This document shows positions 54,636 through 63,410 of a stretch of 64,000 nt of DNA, piece by piece. This DNA comes from Methanothrix thermoacetophila PT (GTDB taxonomy: Archaea > Halobacteriota > Methanosarcinia > Methanotrichales > Methanotrichaceae). A program made the position numbers and the translations under genes. The DNA lies in the NCBI RefSeq assembly GCF_000014945.1, contig NC_008553.1:868001-932000 (forward strand), read 5' to 3'. The notes under the pieces are model-generated. The model was not told the origin of the DNA. It saw only the letters and a list, made by a program, of their open reading frames with translations, and searched no databases. How positions within the stretch are numbered: position 1 is the first letter of the stretch; the number at the start of each line of letters is the position of its first letter.

Positions 54636-57584
54636 ATGGGGCCCATAAAATATGCTTGTCTCCTTGCTGTTATCCTCGCAATTCCCACAGCATGTGCGAT
54701 ATCGGTGAGCTACGGTTCCAGCGGTTATGGCGGAGCTGTGACAGTCTCTGAAAGCTACGAGTTGGATACCTCCACGGAGCTTTCAGAGTCGACGAACCTC
54801 GGACAGGGCTCGGTGGAACAGACGAAGAGCGCCTCCGGAACGGGAACCAACCGCATCTCCACATCCATATCATCAAATGGGTACAGTGCTGGCAGCAGCA
54901 TCGAGAGCACATCATACCTCTCGCTTTCGAGCGCCGTTGCCGGGGATGGCAGTGGAGCGGGCATCTCGCAGGCACTATCTGCCTCGGGCTCTGTATCATC
55001 CTCACTGAATGGCGTCACCGGTGATATCGAGGCAGTGCACAGCGCAGGTGTAGAATCCGGCATGCTCTCATCCGCGCAGAGCCTGAGCGTGGGTGCAGAT
55101 GTATCCGCACTGGATAACACCCGAATCGCCGGCATGAACGGATATGTCTCTGCTGGCTTCTCGAACAAGGAAGGAAGCGGGGAGGTGGCATCCACATTTT
55201 CAGAAGGGGCGCTGTATGGCAGTCTCGGCTCTGAGAATGCTGCAGTCTACGGTGATGTAGCAATGACCGGCCCCGGAAGCCTGACAGCATCCGCGTCTGA
55301 TTCGGAGAGCAGCAGCAAGCACGAGATCATCATAGAGGATGAGGGGGCGGATGCGGAGGAGAGCGCCTCGGCGATGCTCCTGGCGGCCACCGGAGGATAC
55401 GCCCTGTCAGGCACATCAGTGGTTGCGACCGGAGATCAGCTGAGTCTGAGCTCTGTCATATCCAATCCGAAGGGGAGTTCGATCACAAAAGAAGCGCAGA
55501 GCAGGGTCTCGAAGCCTATGAGCTCCCAGTCGATTGGCATCGCCTCAGGAAACAGCGTGACCACAACCTGGAGCAGATCCGGAAGGGGCAAGATGTCTCC
55601 GATCTCATCCACATACAGAAGTACAGATGGGACAAAATCCGTGTCGAACAGCGTGAGCGGCAAAGGTTATCCATACAGCATAGCGGGCTCTGCCACATAC
55701 AGCGATAGCAGTGCTGCGATGTACCAGACTGTGAGCAGCACGAAAGGAGTGCTCAAAACATCACAGAGCGCATGGTCGAGGAGCAATGGCGAGGAACTCA
55801 GTGCAGCCAGCTCTCTCTCGTCATCAGGCACGATCTCGGGAACCCAGATCGCGATCTCAGATCCGATCAAGGTAATAAGCTCGCAGTCACTTACGGTGAC
55901 AGGCACGGCAACAGTGTCATCATCATCCAGAGCGAGCTCGAATGGCGACCGCTCATCTGCATCATCGATCGTAAACGGCGCGAGCAAGATGTCGCTAACA
56001 ACGCTCGCCGATGCGTCGAATACAAGGTACAACAATGTGCTCTACCACAGGACCGGTGCGCTTGTTGACACCTCAGGATATGCAAAATCGCTAAAAGCTG
56101 ACTCATCTGCATCGTATCTCAGTAACTTCGCGAGATCCCACGGCGAGTGGACGAAGGCCGGATCAGGGGAACTCACGGTGAGCGCCGAGACCGTGAAGAG
56201 TGCGGTATCAGATGTGGAGATCAAGACAGGAAGCGATAAGGCTCTTTCGTACACTCAGTCTGGGACAGGATCGACTGTTAAGAGCGGGCTGTACACATAT
56301 GCAGCCAAGAGATCCGGCGGTGATGTGTACCTCTACCAGAGCCATCTATACTCGCATGCTTATCCGAAGAACGACCACCACAGCATTGACGAATACGTAT
56401 CCACAGCCTCCTCTGCAATATCAGCGAAGAAGTCAGACATGAAGATATGGCAGTGGGAGAACGGAAGATGGGTGGCGGCAAAGAACTACTACAGCTCGGG
56501 AAGCTACACAGCCGCGACTAGAGCGAACGATATAGTGACATCATCATACAAATGGGACAAGCTCTGGGAGGTTCGGCCCAGGAGCAAGACTCCATATGAC
56601 AGGGTGCCGTGGGGAGTGGAGTACATGTACAGTAGCTCATCTCTCTCCAAGACCTACGGAGGAGAGGGGATCGATGTCGCGATAATAGATACTGGCGCCG
56701 ACACACTCCACCCGGATCTGCTCATGGGGATCGAGGACTTCGCAGATCCATACGGCCCGGGAGAGTACTCCCAGTCCGATAGCCACGGCCACGGAACGCA
56801 TGTGGCGGGCACGATAGTTGCCGATGGCGGATTCGATGGAAGGGGCATATACGGGATGGCGCCTGAGGCTGACCTCAGGGTATACAGCACCAACTTCTAC
56901 TACAGCGATGTCGCCAGCGGAATCTACAGGGCCACCGATCTCGGAGCTGAGATAATATCGATGTCACTCGGCGGCTCTGTGGAGTCCAGCACGCTCAACA
57001 GGGCTCTCGATTACGCAATGGCGAATGGTGTGCTGGTTGTAGCTGCGGCTGGCAACGGCGTCCCGGACAATCCAACAATGGCAACGCCAGCCCGCTACCC
57101 CGGCGTCGTCGGCGTCGGCGCCATAGACAGATCAGGAAATGCGATATGGTGGTCCTCACCCGGCTCGAACGACGGCGATTATGTGCCTGAGGGCAACGAG
57201 GTCACATTCGGAGCGCCAGGAGTGAGCGTTTACTCGACGTACCCGACATACTGGGGATACTACACAACGATGAGCGGCACGAGCATGGCCACACCACACA
57301 TCGCAGGGACTGCTGCAAGCCTGTGGTCGAGGTATCTGATCTACGGAGATGGAGCGAACGATATCAAGAATATGATGATGAACTATGCGAAGCAGAACGA
57401 CGTCACCACCGTGAAGGTCACTCCTGAGTCGGTGTTGTACAGAAGCTATGCAGAGCAGTACTTGAACTCAGGATACTACAGCAGTATATACCCGTATATG
57501 GACGGCTCGAAGACATATTATCTGAATATACTCCAGGGCGATGATGTTCTCACAGGTGTGGGGGTTCCAAGAATAAAGCTGTAG
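54636..57584 (+). CDS. Secreted subtilisin-like (S8) protease with a long Ser-rich N-terminal region
   Basis: 982 residues from ATG 54636 (GTG 54627 possible). A signal peptide (CLLAVILAIPTACAISV) is followed by ~620 residues rich in Ser, Thr, Ala and Gly with short beta-like repeats (SSSxAxxxSGSxS), unlike any catalytic domain. The peptidase S8 domain occupies ~675-920, with the triad Asp685 (AIIDTGADTLHPDL), His719 (SHGHGTHVAGTI) and Ser883 (SGTSMATPHIAG), and the oxyanion Asn in VVAAAGNG. The large N-terminal region may be a propeptide, a stalk or a beta-solenoid sheath part. No C-terminal anchor. It stands alone downstream of an AT-rich promoter region. Confidence 0.88.
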   Translation: MGPIKYACLLAVILAIPTACAISVSYGSSGYGGAVTVSESYELDTSTELSESTNLGQGSVEQTKSASGTGTNRISTSISSNGYSAGSSIESTSYLSLSSAVAGDGSGAGISQALSASGSVSSSLNGVTGDIEAVHSAGVESGMLSSAQSLSVGADVSALDNTRIAGMNGYVSAGFSNKEGSGEVASTFSEGALYGSLGSENAAVYGDVAMTGPGSLTASASDSESSSKHEIIIEDEGADAEESASAMLLAATGGYALSGTSVVATGDQLSLSSVISNPKGSSITKEAQSRVSKPMSSQSIGIASGNSVTTTWSRSGRGKMSPISSTYRSTDGTKSVSNSVSGKGYPYSIAGSATYSDSSAAMYQTVSSTKGVLKTSQSAWSRSNGEELSAASSLSSSGTISGTQIAISDPIKVISSQSLTVTGTATVSSSSRASSNGDRSSASSIVNGASKMSLTTLADASNTRYNNVLYHRTGALVDTSGYAKSLKADSSASYLSNFARSHGEWTKAGSGELTVSAETVKSAVSDVEIKTGSDKALSYTQSGTGSTVKSGLYTYAAKRSGGDVYLYQSHLYSHAYPKNDHHSIDEYVSTASSAISAKKSDMKIWQWENGRWVAAKNYYSSGSYTAATRANDIVTSSYKWDKLWEVRPRSKTPYDRVPWGVEYMYSSSSLSKTYGGEGIDVAIIDTGADTLHPDLLMGIEDFADPYGPGEYSQSDSHGHGTHVAGTIVADGGFDGRGIYGMAPEADLRVYSTNFYYSDVASGIYRATDLGAEIISMSLGGSVESSTLNRALDYAMANGVLVVAAAGNGVPDNPTMATPARYPGVVGVGAIDRSGNAIWWSSPGSNDGDYVPEGNEVTFGAPGVSVYSTYPTYWGYYTTMSGTSMATPHIAGTAASLWSRYLIYGDGANDIKNMMMNYAKQNDVTTVKVTPESVLYRSYAEQYLNSGYYSSIYPYMDGSKTYYLNILQGDDVLTGVGVPRIKL

Positions 57585-57651
57585 GGGAGTGGCAGAGAAG
57601 GGCAGGGTGCTCATGCATCCTGCCCCGCAGATTTTACAGCCGATCTGAGAG

Positions 57652-59328
57652 CTACTGTTCCACAGCACGTTCTTCCATCACAGAGCTCATGGCTGCGCAT
57701 CTTACTAGCGATGCGGTGTACCGATGCGCAGGCTCTCTGATAACCTCGCCCGACGGCCCCTCCTCAACGATGCTCCCTCTGAGCATGACCGCGATCCTGT
57801 CACTCACCTTTCTCGCAAGGGCGATGTCGTGCGTGATGAACAGTATCGACAGCCCCATCCGCTCCTGCAGGTCCATGAGCAGCCTCAGGATCTTCGCCTG
57901 GACGCTCGGATCTAGCGCTGAAGTGGGCTCATCGGCGATGAGCAGCTTTGGATGCATTACCAGAGCTCTGGCTATTGCAACGCGCTGTGCCTCGCCACCG
58001 CTGAGCTGATGCGGATATCTTCTTAAAAACTCAGGATCTGTAGAGAGCTCGGCGTTCTCCAGGGCCTTCATCGCGCTCGCAATCCTCTCCTCCTCGCTCC
58101 CGATCCTCTGCACATCCAGAGGCTCCCTGACAGCCTGAAGCACGTTCAGCCTGTGGCTTATCGACTCCTTCGGGTTCTGGAATATCATCTGCACTCGTCT
58201 GTAAAATCCGGCGTCCCATCTCGCACGCTCCCTCTCAAGAAGAATCTCCCCTGAGTCAGGCTCAATTATCCCCATGATGATCTTTGCAAGAGTCGTCTTT
58301 CCCGATCCGCTCTCGCCCACAAGCGCAAGCGTCTCGCCCTCGTAAAGCGTGAGGCTGACATGCGATACCGCGGAAAATCCATTGAACTTCTTGCACACAT
58401 CCCTGATCTCCAGCAGCGGGACTATCCCGCCCCTGTGACAAGCGATCATCCTGCCGTTCAATTCTGCGAGTCTTGGAACCAAATTCCTGCAGACCTCTAT
58501 CTTTTGAGTGCACCGCGGGTGGAAGGGACAGCCGCTGATGCCGGGTATGGTCCTCCCCGGAATTCCCTGGAGGTCCTTTGTTGTGTTCATGCTCGGGAAA
58601 GATCTCAGCAGCCCTCTTGTGTACGGATGTCTCGGGTTTCTGATCAGATCAGCAGTCCTGCCTACCTCCAGGATCATCCCTGAGTAGAGCACCGCAATTT
58701 TTTTGCTTAGAGCGGATGCGAGCGATATGTCGTGCGTGATTATCAAAGAGATGCGATCTGATGTTGCAGATCTGAGGAGCTCCACGATGTCAGCTTTTGT
58801 GAGCGCGTCCAGCGAAGCGGTCGGCTCGTCCAGGATGAGAAGCTCCGGGTCGTTGGCGAGCGCCATGGCGATGAGAACCCTCTGCCTCTCCCCACCACTC
58901 AGCTGGTGCGGATAAAGCCTGTACCGCGTCCCATCGAGCCCCACTGCAGTGAGCAGTGCGCGGGCTCTCTCCCTTATGCGCGATTTGTTCCATCTGTTGT
59001 GAGCCGCTATCGCCTCGCAGACCTGCTCCTCTGCAGTGTAAACAGGATCGAGCGCATCCTCGACGTTCTGGAAGACCATTGCCATCCTGTCGCCGCGCAG
59101 CCTCCTCATCTCATCCTCTGAGAGCTCCAGAAGATTCGTTCCATCGAAGACTATCTCGCCCTCGAGCTTGGCGGCAGCGAGCCGCATTATCGACAGGCCC
59201 AGCGTTGTCTTGCCCGCGCCTGACTCTCCGACGACCGCCAGAGAATCTCCCCTTTCAAGCCTGAGATCTATGCCTTTCAGAACCTCATTCTCTCCGTATC
59301 GAGCTCTGAGCCCAATTACCTCAAGCAT
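57652..59328 (-). CDS. Fused Dpp/Opp-type ABC ATPase (DppD-DppF in one chain)
   Basis: 558 residues containing two complete ABC domains. First: Walker A VGESGAGKTT (33-42), signature LSGGERQRV, Walker B LLILDEPTASLDA, then the oligopeptide-transporter tail GCPFHPRCTQKIEVC. Second: Walker A VGESGSGKTT (~335), LSGGEAQRV, LLIADEPTSALDP. The two domains correspond to the normally separate DppD and DppF (or NikD/NikE) subunits. They energise uptake of peptides, nickel or other solutes. It shares a base with the start of the permease gene downstream on the strand, completing an operon of permease B, permease C and ATPase. Confidence 0.92.
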   Translation of the reverse strand: MLEVIGLRARYGENEVLKGIDLRLERGDSLAVVGESGAGKTTLGLSIMRLAAAKLEGEIVFDGTNLLELSEDEMRRLRGDRMAMVFQNVEDALDPVYTAEEQVCEAIAAHNRWNKSRIRERARALLTAVGLDGTRYRLYPHQLSGGERQRVLIAMALANDPELLILDEPTASLDALTKADIVELLRSATSDRISLIITHDISLASALSKKIAVLYSGMILEVGRTADLIRNPRHPYTRGLLRSFPSMNTTKDLQGIPGRTIPGISGCPFHPRCTQKIEVCRNLVPRLAELNGRMIACHRGGIVPLLEIRDVCKKFNGFSAVSHVSLTLYEGETLALVGESGSGKTTLAKIIMGIIEPDSGEILLERERARWDAGFYRRVQMIFQNPKESISHRLNVLQAVREPLDVQRIGSEEERIASAMKALENAELSTDPEFLRRYPHQLSGGEAQRVAIARALVMHPKLLIADEPTSALDPSVQAKILRLLMDLQERMGLSILFITHDIALARKVSDRIAVMLRGSIVEEGPSGEVIREPAHRYTASLVRCAAMSSVMEERAVEQ

Positions 59329-60161
59329 CAGACATCCTCCCGCAGCCGCGGATCCATCGCTCTCTCAAGAGAAGCGGCGATCAAGCTCAACCCGACAAGT
59401 GTCAACGAAAGCAGAACTCCGGTGGGAATTAGCCACCACTTCCATACATCTAGATACGTGAACGACATCGCCTGCTTCATCATCCTGCCCCAGCTCACAA
59501 TCATCGGGTCTGAGACACCCAGAAATGCCAGGCCTGCCTCCATGAGAACAGCACGCCTGGCATCCTGTATCATTATGGCCACAAGAATCGGGCTCAGATC
59601 CGGGACGATATGCCTGAAAAGAAGATACCTCCGGGATGCGCCGAAGGTGCGGGCCGCCAGGACATGGAGCCTCTCCCTGAGCGAGAGCGTCTGCGATCTC
59701 ACAATCCTCGCGCCGCCCGGCCAGCTGAAAAGGGAGATCAGGATTATCAGGAGTCCAAGATTCGGGCGGAGATAAGATGCCACAAGTATCATAACAATCA
59801 TTGATGGCAACGCGATCACCGCATCCACAGCCCGCATGCAAATCCTGTCATATGTGCCACCAAGAATCGCAGCGCTTCCCCCGATGACCACACTTATAAG
59901 CGCTGAGAGAATAGCCACACCTATTGCGATCATCAGCGATGTCCTCGCGCCATGTACAAGCTTGCCCGCGATATCCTGACCGAGGTCGTCTGTGCCGAGT
60001 ATGTGCTCTCCCGATGGCGGACTGAAGACCGGCCCGATCTCCCTGTACGATGGGGCTATGAGAGGGGCGGATGCAGCAAGAATCAGTATCACCGCCATTA
60101 TCAACATCCCGAAAGTCCCTGCCAGGCTGGATCTCATCTCCTTCCAAATATCAACGTGCAT
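59328..60161 (-). CDS. dppC: ABC transporter permease, DppC/OppC type
   Basis: 277 residues with about six membrane helices. The N-terminus has one helix (FGMLIMAVILILAASAPLIA), then the typical GTDDLGQDIAGKLVHGARTSL loop and the permease EAA motif region AARTFGASRRYLLFRHIVPD. It forms the channel with DppB. Its start lies inside the last codons of dppB (11-bp overlap) and its stop overlaps the ATPase start by a base. Confidence 0.9.
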   Translation of the reverse strand: MHVDIWKEMRSSLAGTFGMLIMAVILILAASAPLIAPSYREIGPVFSPPSGEHILGTDDLGQDIAGKLVHGARTSLMIAIGVAILSALISVVIGGSAAILGGTYDRICMRAVDAVIALPSMIVMILVASYLRPNLGLLIILISLFSWPGGARIVRSQTLSLRERLHVLAARTFGASRRYLLFRHIVPDLSPILVAIMIQDARRAVLMEAGLAFLGVSDPMIVSWGRMMKQAMSFTYLDVWKWWLIPTGVLLSLTLVGLSLIAASLERAMDPRLREDV

Positions 60162-61119
60162 ACCTCACCCTCGGATCAAGTCGGATGTAGGTCATATCCA
60201 CCAGAAAGTTTGTTATCAGGACTGTTACTGTGACGATGAGCAGCACACCTTGTATGAGCGGGTAGTCCCGCGCGCTGAGCGCAGTGTTGAGCAGCGTCCC
60301 CACACCGGGGTACGAGAAGACTATCTCGAGGAAGAGTGCTCCTGTTATCATGTGTGGCACGCGCATTCCCATTGCAGTCACAACAGGCAGGAGAGAGTTC
60401 CTGCCAGCATGCCTGTATCTTATCGCCCCCTCTTTCAACCCGGTGGCCTTCGCTGTCATTATGAATCTGGCCCTGAGCGTGGTTAGCATGGCATTTCTTG
60501 TGAGCAGGTATGTGGGAGCGAGCTGGACGAGCACCAGGGATATCAGCGGGAGAATCAGATGGTGCACGATATCCAGCAACAGATCGATACCGGTATGTCC
60601 GGCGTACGGGCTCATCGCCCCTCCGAGGGGCGCCCATCCCAGAGCCACACCAAATAGGAGCAGGAGGACGATCCCAATGAAGAAGTCAGGCATGCCTCCC
60701 AGAAACATCATGCTTGAAAGCATGCAGCCATCCAGCTTCGAGCCCCTCCTGTAACCGGACTCTATGCCCAGGATAAATCCTATGCACGAGGAGATGACGA
60801 AAGCAAGACCTGTGAGGAGTAGCGTCCAGGGGAGAAAGCTCAGTACCACATCTGAGACACCGGTTCTGTAGTAGTAAGAGTATCCTAGATCACCGGTGAT
60901 CAATGCTGTTATGTATGTGATCAGCTGCGTGTGCCATGGCTGGTCAAGGGCGAATCTTTTTATTATCTCTGCTTCCATCTCAGGGGTCATTGCTATCAGA
61001 GCCTCCTCTCCATATATGGCATGAAGCGGATCGCCCGGCACCATTCTGGGAAGCACGAAGTTGAGTATGAGGATGATGAGAAAGGAGATGATGTAATTTG
61101 ATAACCATGAGATATTCAT
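60151..61119 (-). CDS. dppB: ABC transporter permease, DppB/OppB type
   Basis: 322 residues from ATG 61119 (MNISWLSNYIISFLIILI), six membrane helices, with the family segments VLPRMVPGDPLHAIYGEEA, FALDQPWHTQLITYI, LGYSYYYRTGV and the EAA loop MTAKATGLKEGAIRYRHAGRNSLLPV. The frame is open to 61170 but that would add polar residues before the first helix. This is the first gene of the transporter operon; no substrate-binding protein gene precedes it. The region upstream is AT-rich and carries IS-end fossils, so a binding protein gene may have been lost. Confidence 0.88.
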   Translation of the reverse strand: MNISWLSNYIISFLIILILNFVLPRMVPGDPLHAIYGEEALIAMTPEMEAEIIKRFALDQPWHTQLITYITALITGDLGYSYYYRTGVSDVVLSFLPWTLLLTGLAFVISSCIGFILGIESGYRRGSKLDGCMLSSMMFLGGMPDFFIGIVLLLLFGVALGWAPLGGAMSPYAGHTGIDLLLDIVHHLILPLISLVLVQLAPTYLLTRNAMLTTLRARFIMTAKATGLKEGAIRYRHAGRNSLLPVVTAMGMRVPHMITGALFLEIVFSYPGVGTLLNTALSARDYPLIQGVLLIVTVTVLITNFLVDMTYIRLDPRVRYAR

Positions 61120-61597
61120 TTTGGTTATGGCATCACACTTTTTGAATGAAATGGGCAAATAAATATTCAAATTACAATCACCTGATATAACTTAATTTGA
61201 TGATTTTTCTTCTTTTTGAACTTATTATTATCATAATGAATATAGTATTTGTTTGATATCACATATACAAATTGAGTTACATGATTTATTAATTTTTTGG
61301 AGAAAAAGCTGTATTGGATGAGTCCACCAAAACCGTACGTATAGGTCTCATCTGATCGAGAACGTGAATTAGCAAAAGAATCAATATCTAGAGATCAATT
61401 TTTGGGGAATTATTCAACACAGCACACGCGAGCAATGCTGTGTTGAATAATGTTTGAGAATTCGATAGCATAGACTGAATTCATATAAATACCAATCCTG
61501 GCAAAAATCGATAGCAATCGACTCCAGAGCTATTAGTTAATCAAAACAGCACACACGAGCAAAATCTTTTATCCGGATAGATCCTCAGCACCCGTGA
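61120..61597. other. AT-rich intergenic region with fossil IS ends
   Basis: 478 bp between the transporter operon and the broken channel gene. AT-rich from 61130 to 61300. It holds the palindrome 61409-61451 and a related imperfect block at 61536-61563, both resembling the ends of the IS at 61686-62673. No gene is supported. Confidence 0.45.
61409..61451. repeat. Palindrome made of two outward-facing IS-end-like arms
   Basis: Arms ATTATTCAACACAGCA (61409-61424) and its exact inverse (61436-61451) flank an 11-base loop. TGCTGTGTTGAATAA differs by one base from the terminal repeat TGCTGTGTTGGATAA of the neighbouring element, and the arms are arranged like a right end followed by a left end. 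Confidence 0.7.
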
Positions 61598-61685
61598 ATG
61601 AGCTCGGAAATCAGGCATCGTGTCTACAGGCTACTTGAGCCCGGCGACGATGCGGGAAGATATATCGATCTCTTCATAATTTGCC
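61598..61685 (+). pseudogene. 5' fragment of the interrupted K+ channel gene
   Basis: 29 codons and one base from ATG 61598 encode an N-terminus ending in ...AGRYIDLFIIC, the beginning of the first membrane helix (S1). The frame is cut by the IS element at 61686. Joining base 61685 to 62683 restores the frame into the downstream channel sequence. Confidence 0.85.
61677..61685 (+). repeat. 9-bp target-site duplication, left copy
   Basis: TAATTTGCC directly before the left end of the IS; the same nine bases follow the right end at 62674-62682. Confidence 0.88.
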
Positions 61686-62673
61686 TGCTGTGTTGGATAA
61701 GTAGCTTTATATTCATATATTCTCTCTTATTCTTTCAAGAATCTTCGTCATAATGTTATACGCTTAAAATTATAGTATAAAATGTGAACATCCTGCGTAC
61801 TTCGCGAATCATGCCTTCCTTCGAAGTGGCCCTCACAGTCTCGCCAAATATCCTCTTAATTGCTGAGAATACACTTTCAGCCGCCCACCTTCTTCCATAT
61901 CCATGCACAATTTTCCAACTGTGGTATCCATACTTCATAAACTCAAGAACTGGTTCGGCTCTGGACGAGCCTGCTTTGACGATAGCATTCTTCCTGATCT
62001 TGATTCCAGGCATATCTACGCCCTTCTCTTTCATGAAATCGAATACCCCCTCCTTATCATAAGCTCCATCCATCAGTGAATCTTCAAGCTTAACATCTTC
62101 CAGCAGCGGTTTTACCATCTCATGATCAGTGACGGTCTCATCGGTTATCTCGAAGGTTACGGGCTTCCTTGTTTCAACATCTACGGCGATATGCACTTTT
62201 ATCCAGCCTCTGCGTTCAACACCATGACTTTCTCTCATCCAGTCGCCTCTATTCGTAACCTTCATTCCTGTTGAGTCAACTGCGACCACTAAATCGTTAT
62301 CAGGTATTGGAATATTCAACTCCAAATTCGTAATCCTCTGCCATAATGTCGAATAATCGGCAGCCAACAGCCCAGGAACAAATCCGCTTAGCGCCTGAAT
62401 AAATCCTTCGAGCTGCCTGTATGGTAAATGAAGAAAGGCGTATGCTAAACCACAAAATTGAATAAATGTCTCAGGATAGCGATAGGGTCTGCCATTCTTG
62501 TTCTTATTCATCTTCAGTAGCTCTTCATCCCAATTATTCACAAAGTCAGTGCTAAGGTAAAACCATCCTCGCCTAACCAATTTCTCATTGTATTCGCGCC
62601 AATTGCGGTTATCCTCATAGGCCATGAAATATATTATATATTTTCCTAGTTTAAATAGTTATCCAACACAGCA
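61686..62673. mobile_element. IS5-family insertion sequence (988 bp)
   Basis: Terminal inverted repeats TGCTGTGTTGGATAA are perfect over 15 bp at both ends (61686-61700 and 62659-62673). The element contains a single transposase gene on the reverse strand and is flanked by the 9-bp duplication TAATTTGCC. Size, single gene, DDE transposase and 9-bp duplication fit the IS5 family, IS903-like group. The intact ends, intact transposase and perfect target duplication point to a recent insertion. It interrupts a voltage-gated K+ channel gene. Confidence 0.92.
61756..62625 (-). CDS. IS5-family DDE transposase
   Basis: 289 residues, apparently intact. DDE residues: Asp in VVAVDSTGMKVTNRGDW (near residue 117), Asp in SLMDGAYDKEGVF (near 195) and Glu in YGRRWAAESVFSAIKR, which fits the R-x3-E-x6-K signature of IS5-type enzymes. 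The N-terminal part (NKNGRPYRYPETFIQF) is the helix-turn-helix region of the family. It catalyses cut-and-paste transposition of the surrounding element. Confidence 0.93.
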   Translation of the reverse strand: MAYEDNRNWREYNEKLVRRGWFYLSTDFVNNWDEELLKMNKNKNGRPYRYPETFIQFCGLAYAFLHLPYRQLEGFIQALSGFVPGLLAADYSTLWQRITNLELNIPIPDNDLVVAVDSTGMKVTNRGDWMRESHGVERRGWIKVHIAVDVETRKPVTFEITDETVTDHEMVKPLLEDVKLEDSLMDGAYDKEGVFDFMKEKGVDMPGIKIRKNAIVKAGSSRAEPVLEFMKYGYHSWKIVHGYGRRWAAESVFSAIKRIFGETVRATSKEGMIREVRRMFTFYTIILSV

Positions 62674-62682
62674 TAATTTGCC
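62674..62682 (+). repeat. 9-bp target-site duplication, right copy
   Basis: TAATTTGCC directly after the right IS end, identical to 61677-61685. Confidence 0.88.
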
Positions 62683-63404
62683 TCATAGTTCTCAACGTCA
62701 TAGCGGTGATGCTCGAAACCGTCTTGTGGATCAGCGCGCACTATGCCTCTCTCTTCAGGGCCTTCGAAATCTTTTCCGTCGCAGTGTTCACCATCGAGTA
62801 TATTCTCAGGGTATGGTCGTGCACAGTCGATCCCCGCTTCAGAGAGCCCATCCGTGGAAGATTGAGATTCATGGTAACACCGCTTGCAGTTATTGATCTG
62901 CTTGCATTCCTGCCGTTTTACCTGCCCTTTGTGCTGCCAGATACAAGAGTTCTCAGAGTGGTCCGCCTCTTCCGGCTGTTCAGAGTCATGAAGCTCGCAA
63001 GGTACTCGGAGTCGGTCGATCTCTTCATCGACGTCCTCAAGCTGAAGAAGGACGAACTTCTTCTGGTCTTTGTATCCATAATGATACTTCTCCTGGTCTC
63101 ATCCACACTGATGTACGAGGTGGAGCACGACGCACAGCCTGATAAATTCTCATCGATACCCGCAGCCATGTGGTGGGGCCTGGTGACGCTGGCAACCGTC
63201 GGCTACGGAGATATGTTTCCCATAACACCAGCTGGCAAGCTCATAGGCTCTATGGTTGTGATGCTGGGAATAGGTCTATTCGCGCTGCCTGCGGGCATAA
63301 TCGCATCCGGCTTCAGCGAGGTTCTTCAGAGGAGAAGGGAGTGCCGTGAGATCATATGCCCTCACTGTGGAAGACCGATAAAAGAGGAGATGATATACAG
63401 ATAA
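62683..63404 (+). pseudogene. Voltage-gated K+ channel gene, 3' part, cut off by the IS
   Basis: The frame continues from the 5' fragment (LIVLNVIAVMLETVLW) and encodes the rest of a six-helix Kv-type channel: S4 voltage sensor with regularly spaced Arg (RVLRVVRLFRLFRVMK), pore helix AMWWGLVTLATVGYGDMFP with the selectivity filter TVGYGD, S6 (GSMVVMLGIGLFALPAGII) and a short tail with CPHCGRPIKEE. The uninterrupted protein would be 269 residues. The longest frame from a start codon now begins at GTG 62706 and lacks the N-terminus and part of S1, so a working channel is doubtful. A TrkA-type K+ regulator is at 14.8 kb. Convergent with pyrG, 6 bp away. Confidence 0.88.
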
Positions 63405-63410
63405 CGCTTA

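Noticed and set aside
62706-63404. Intact 232-residue K+ channel starting at GTG 62706
   Set aside because: The conserved frame continues upstream to the IS junction and resumes before the element, so this is a remnant of a longer gene, not a natural start.
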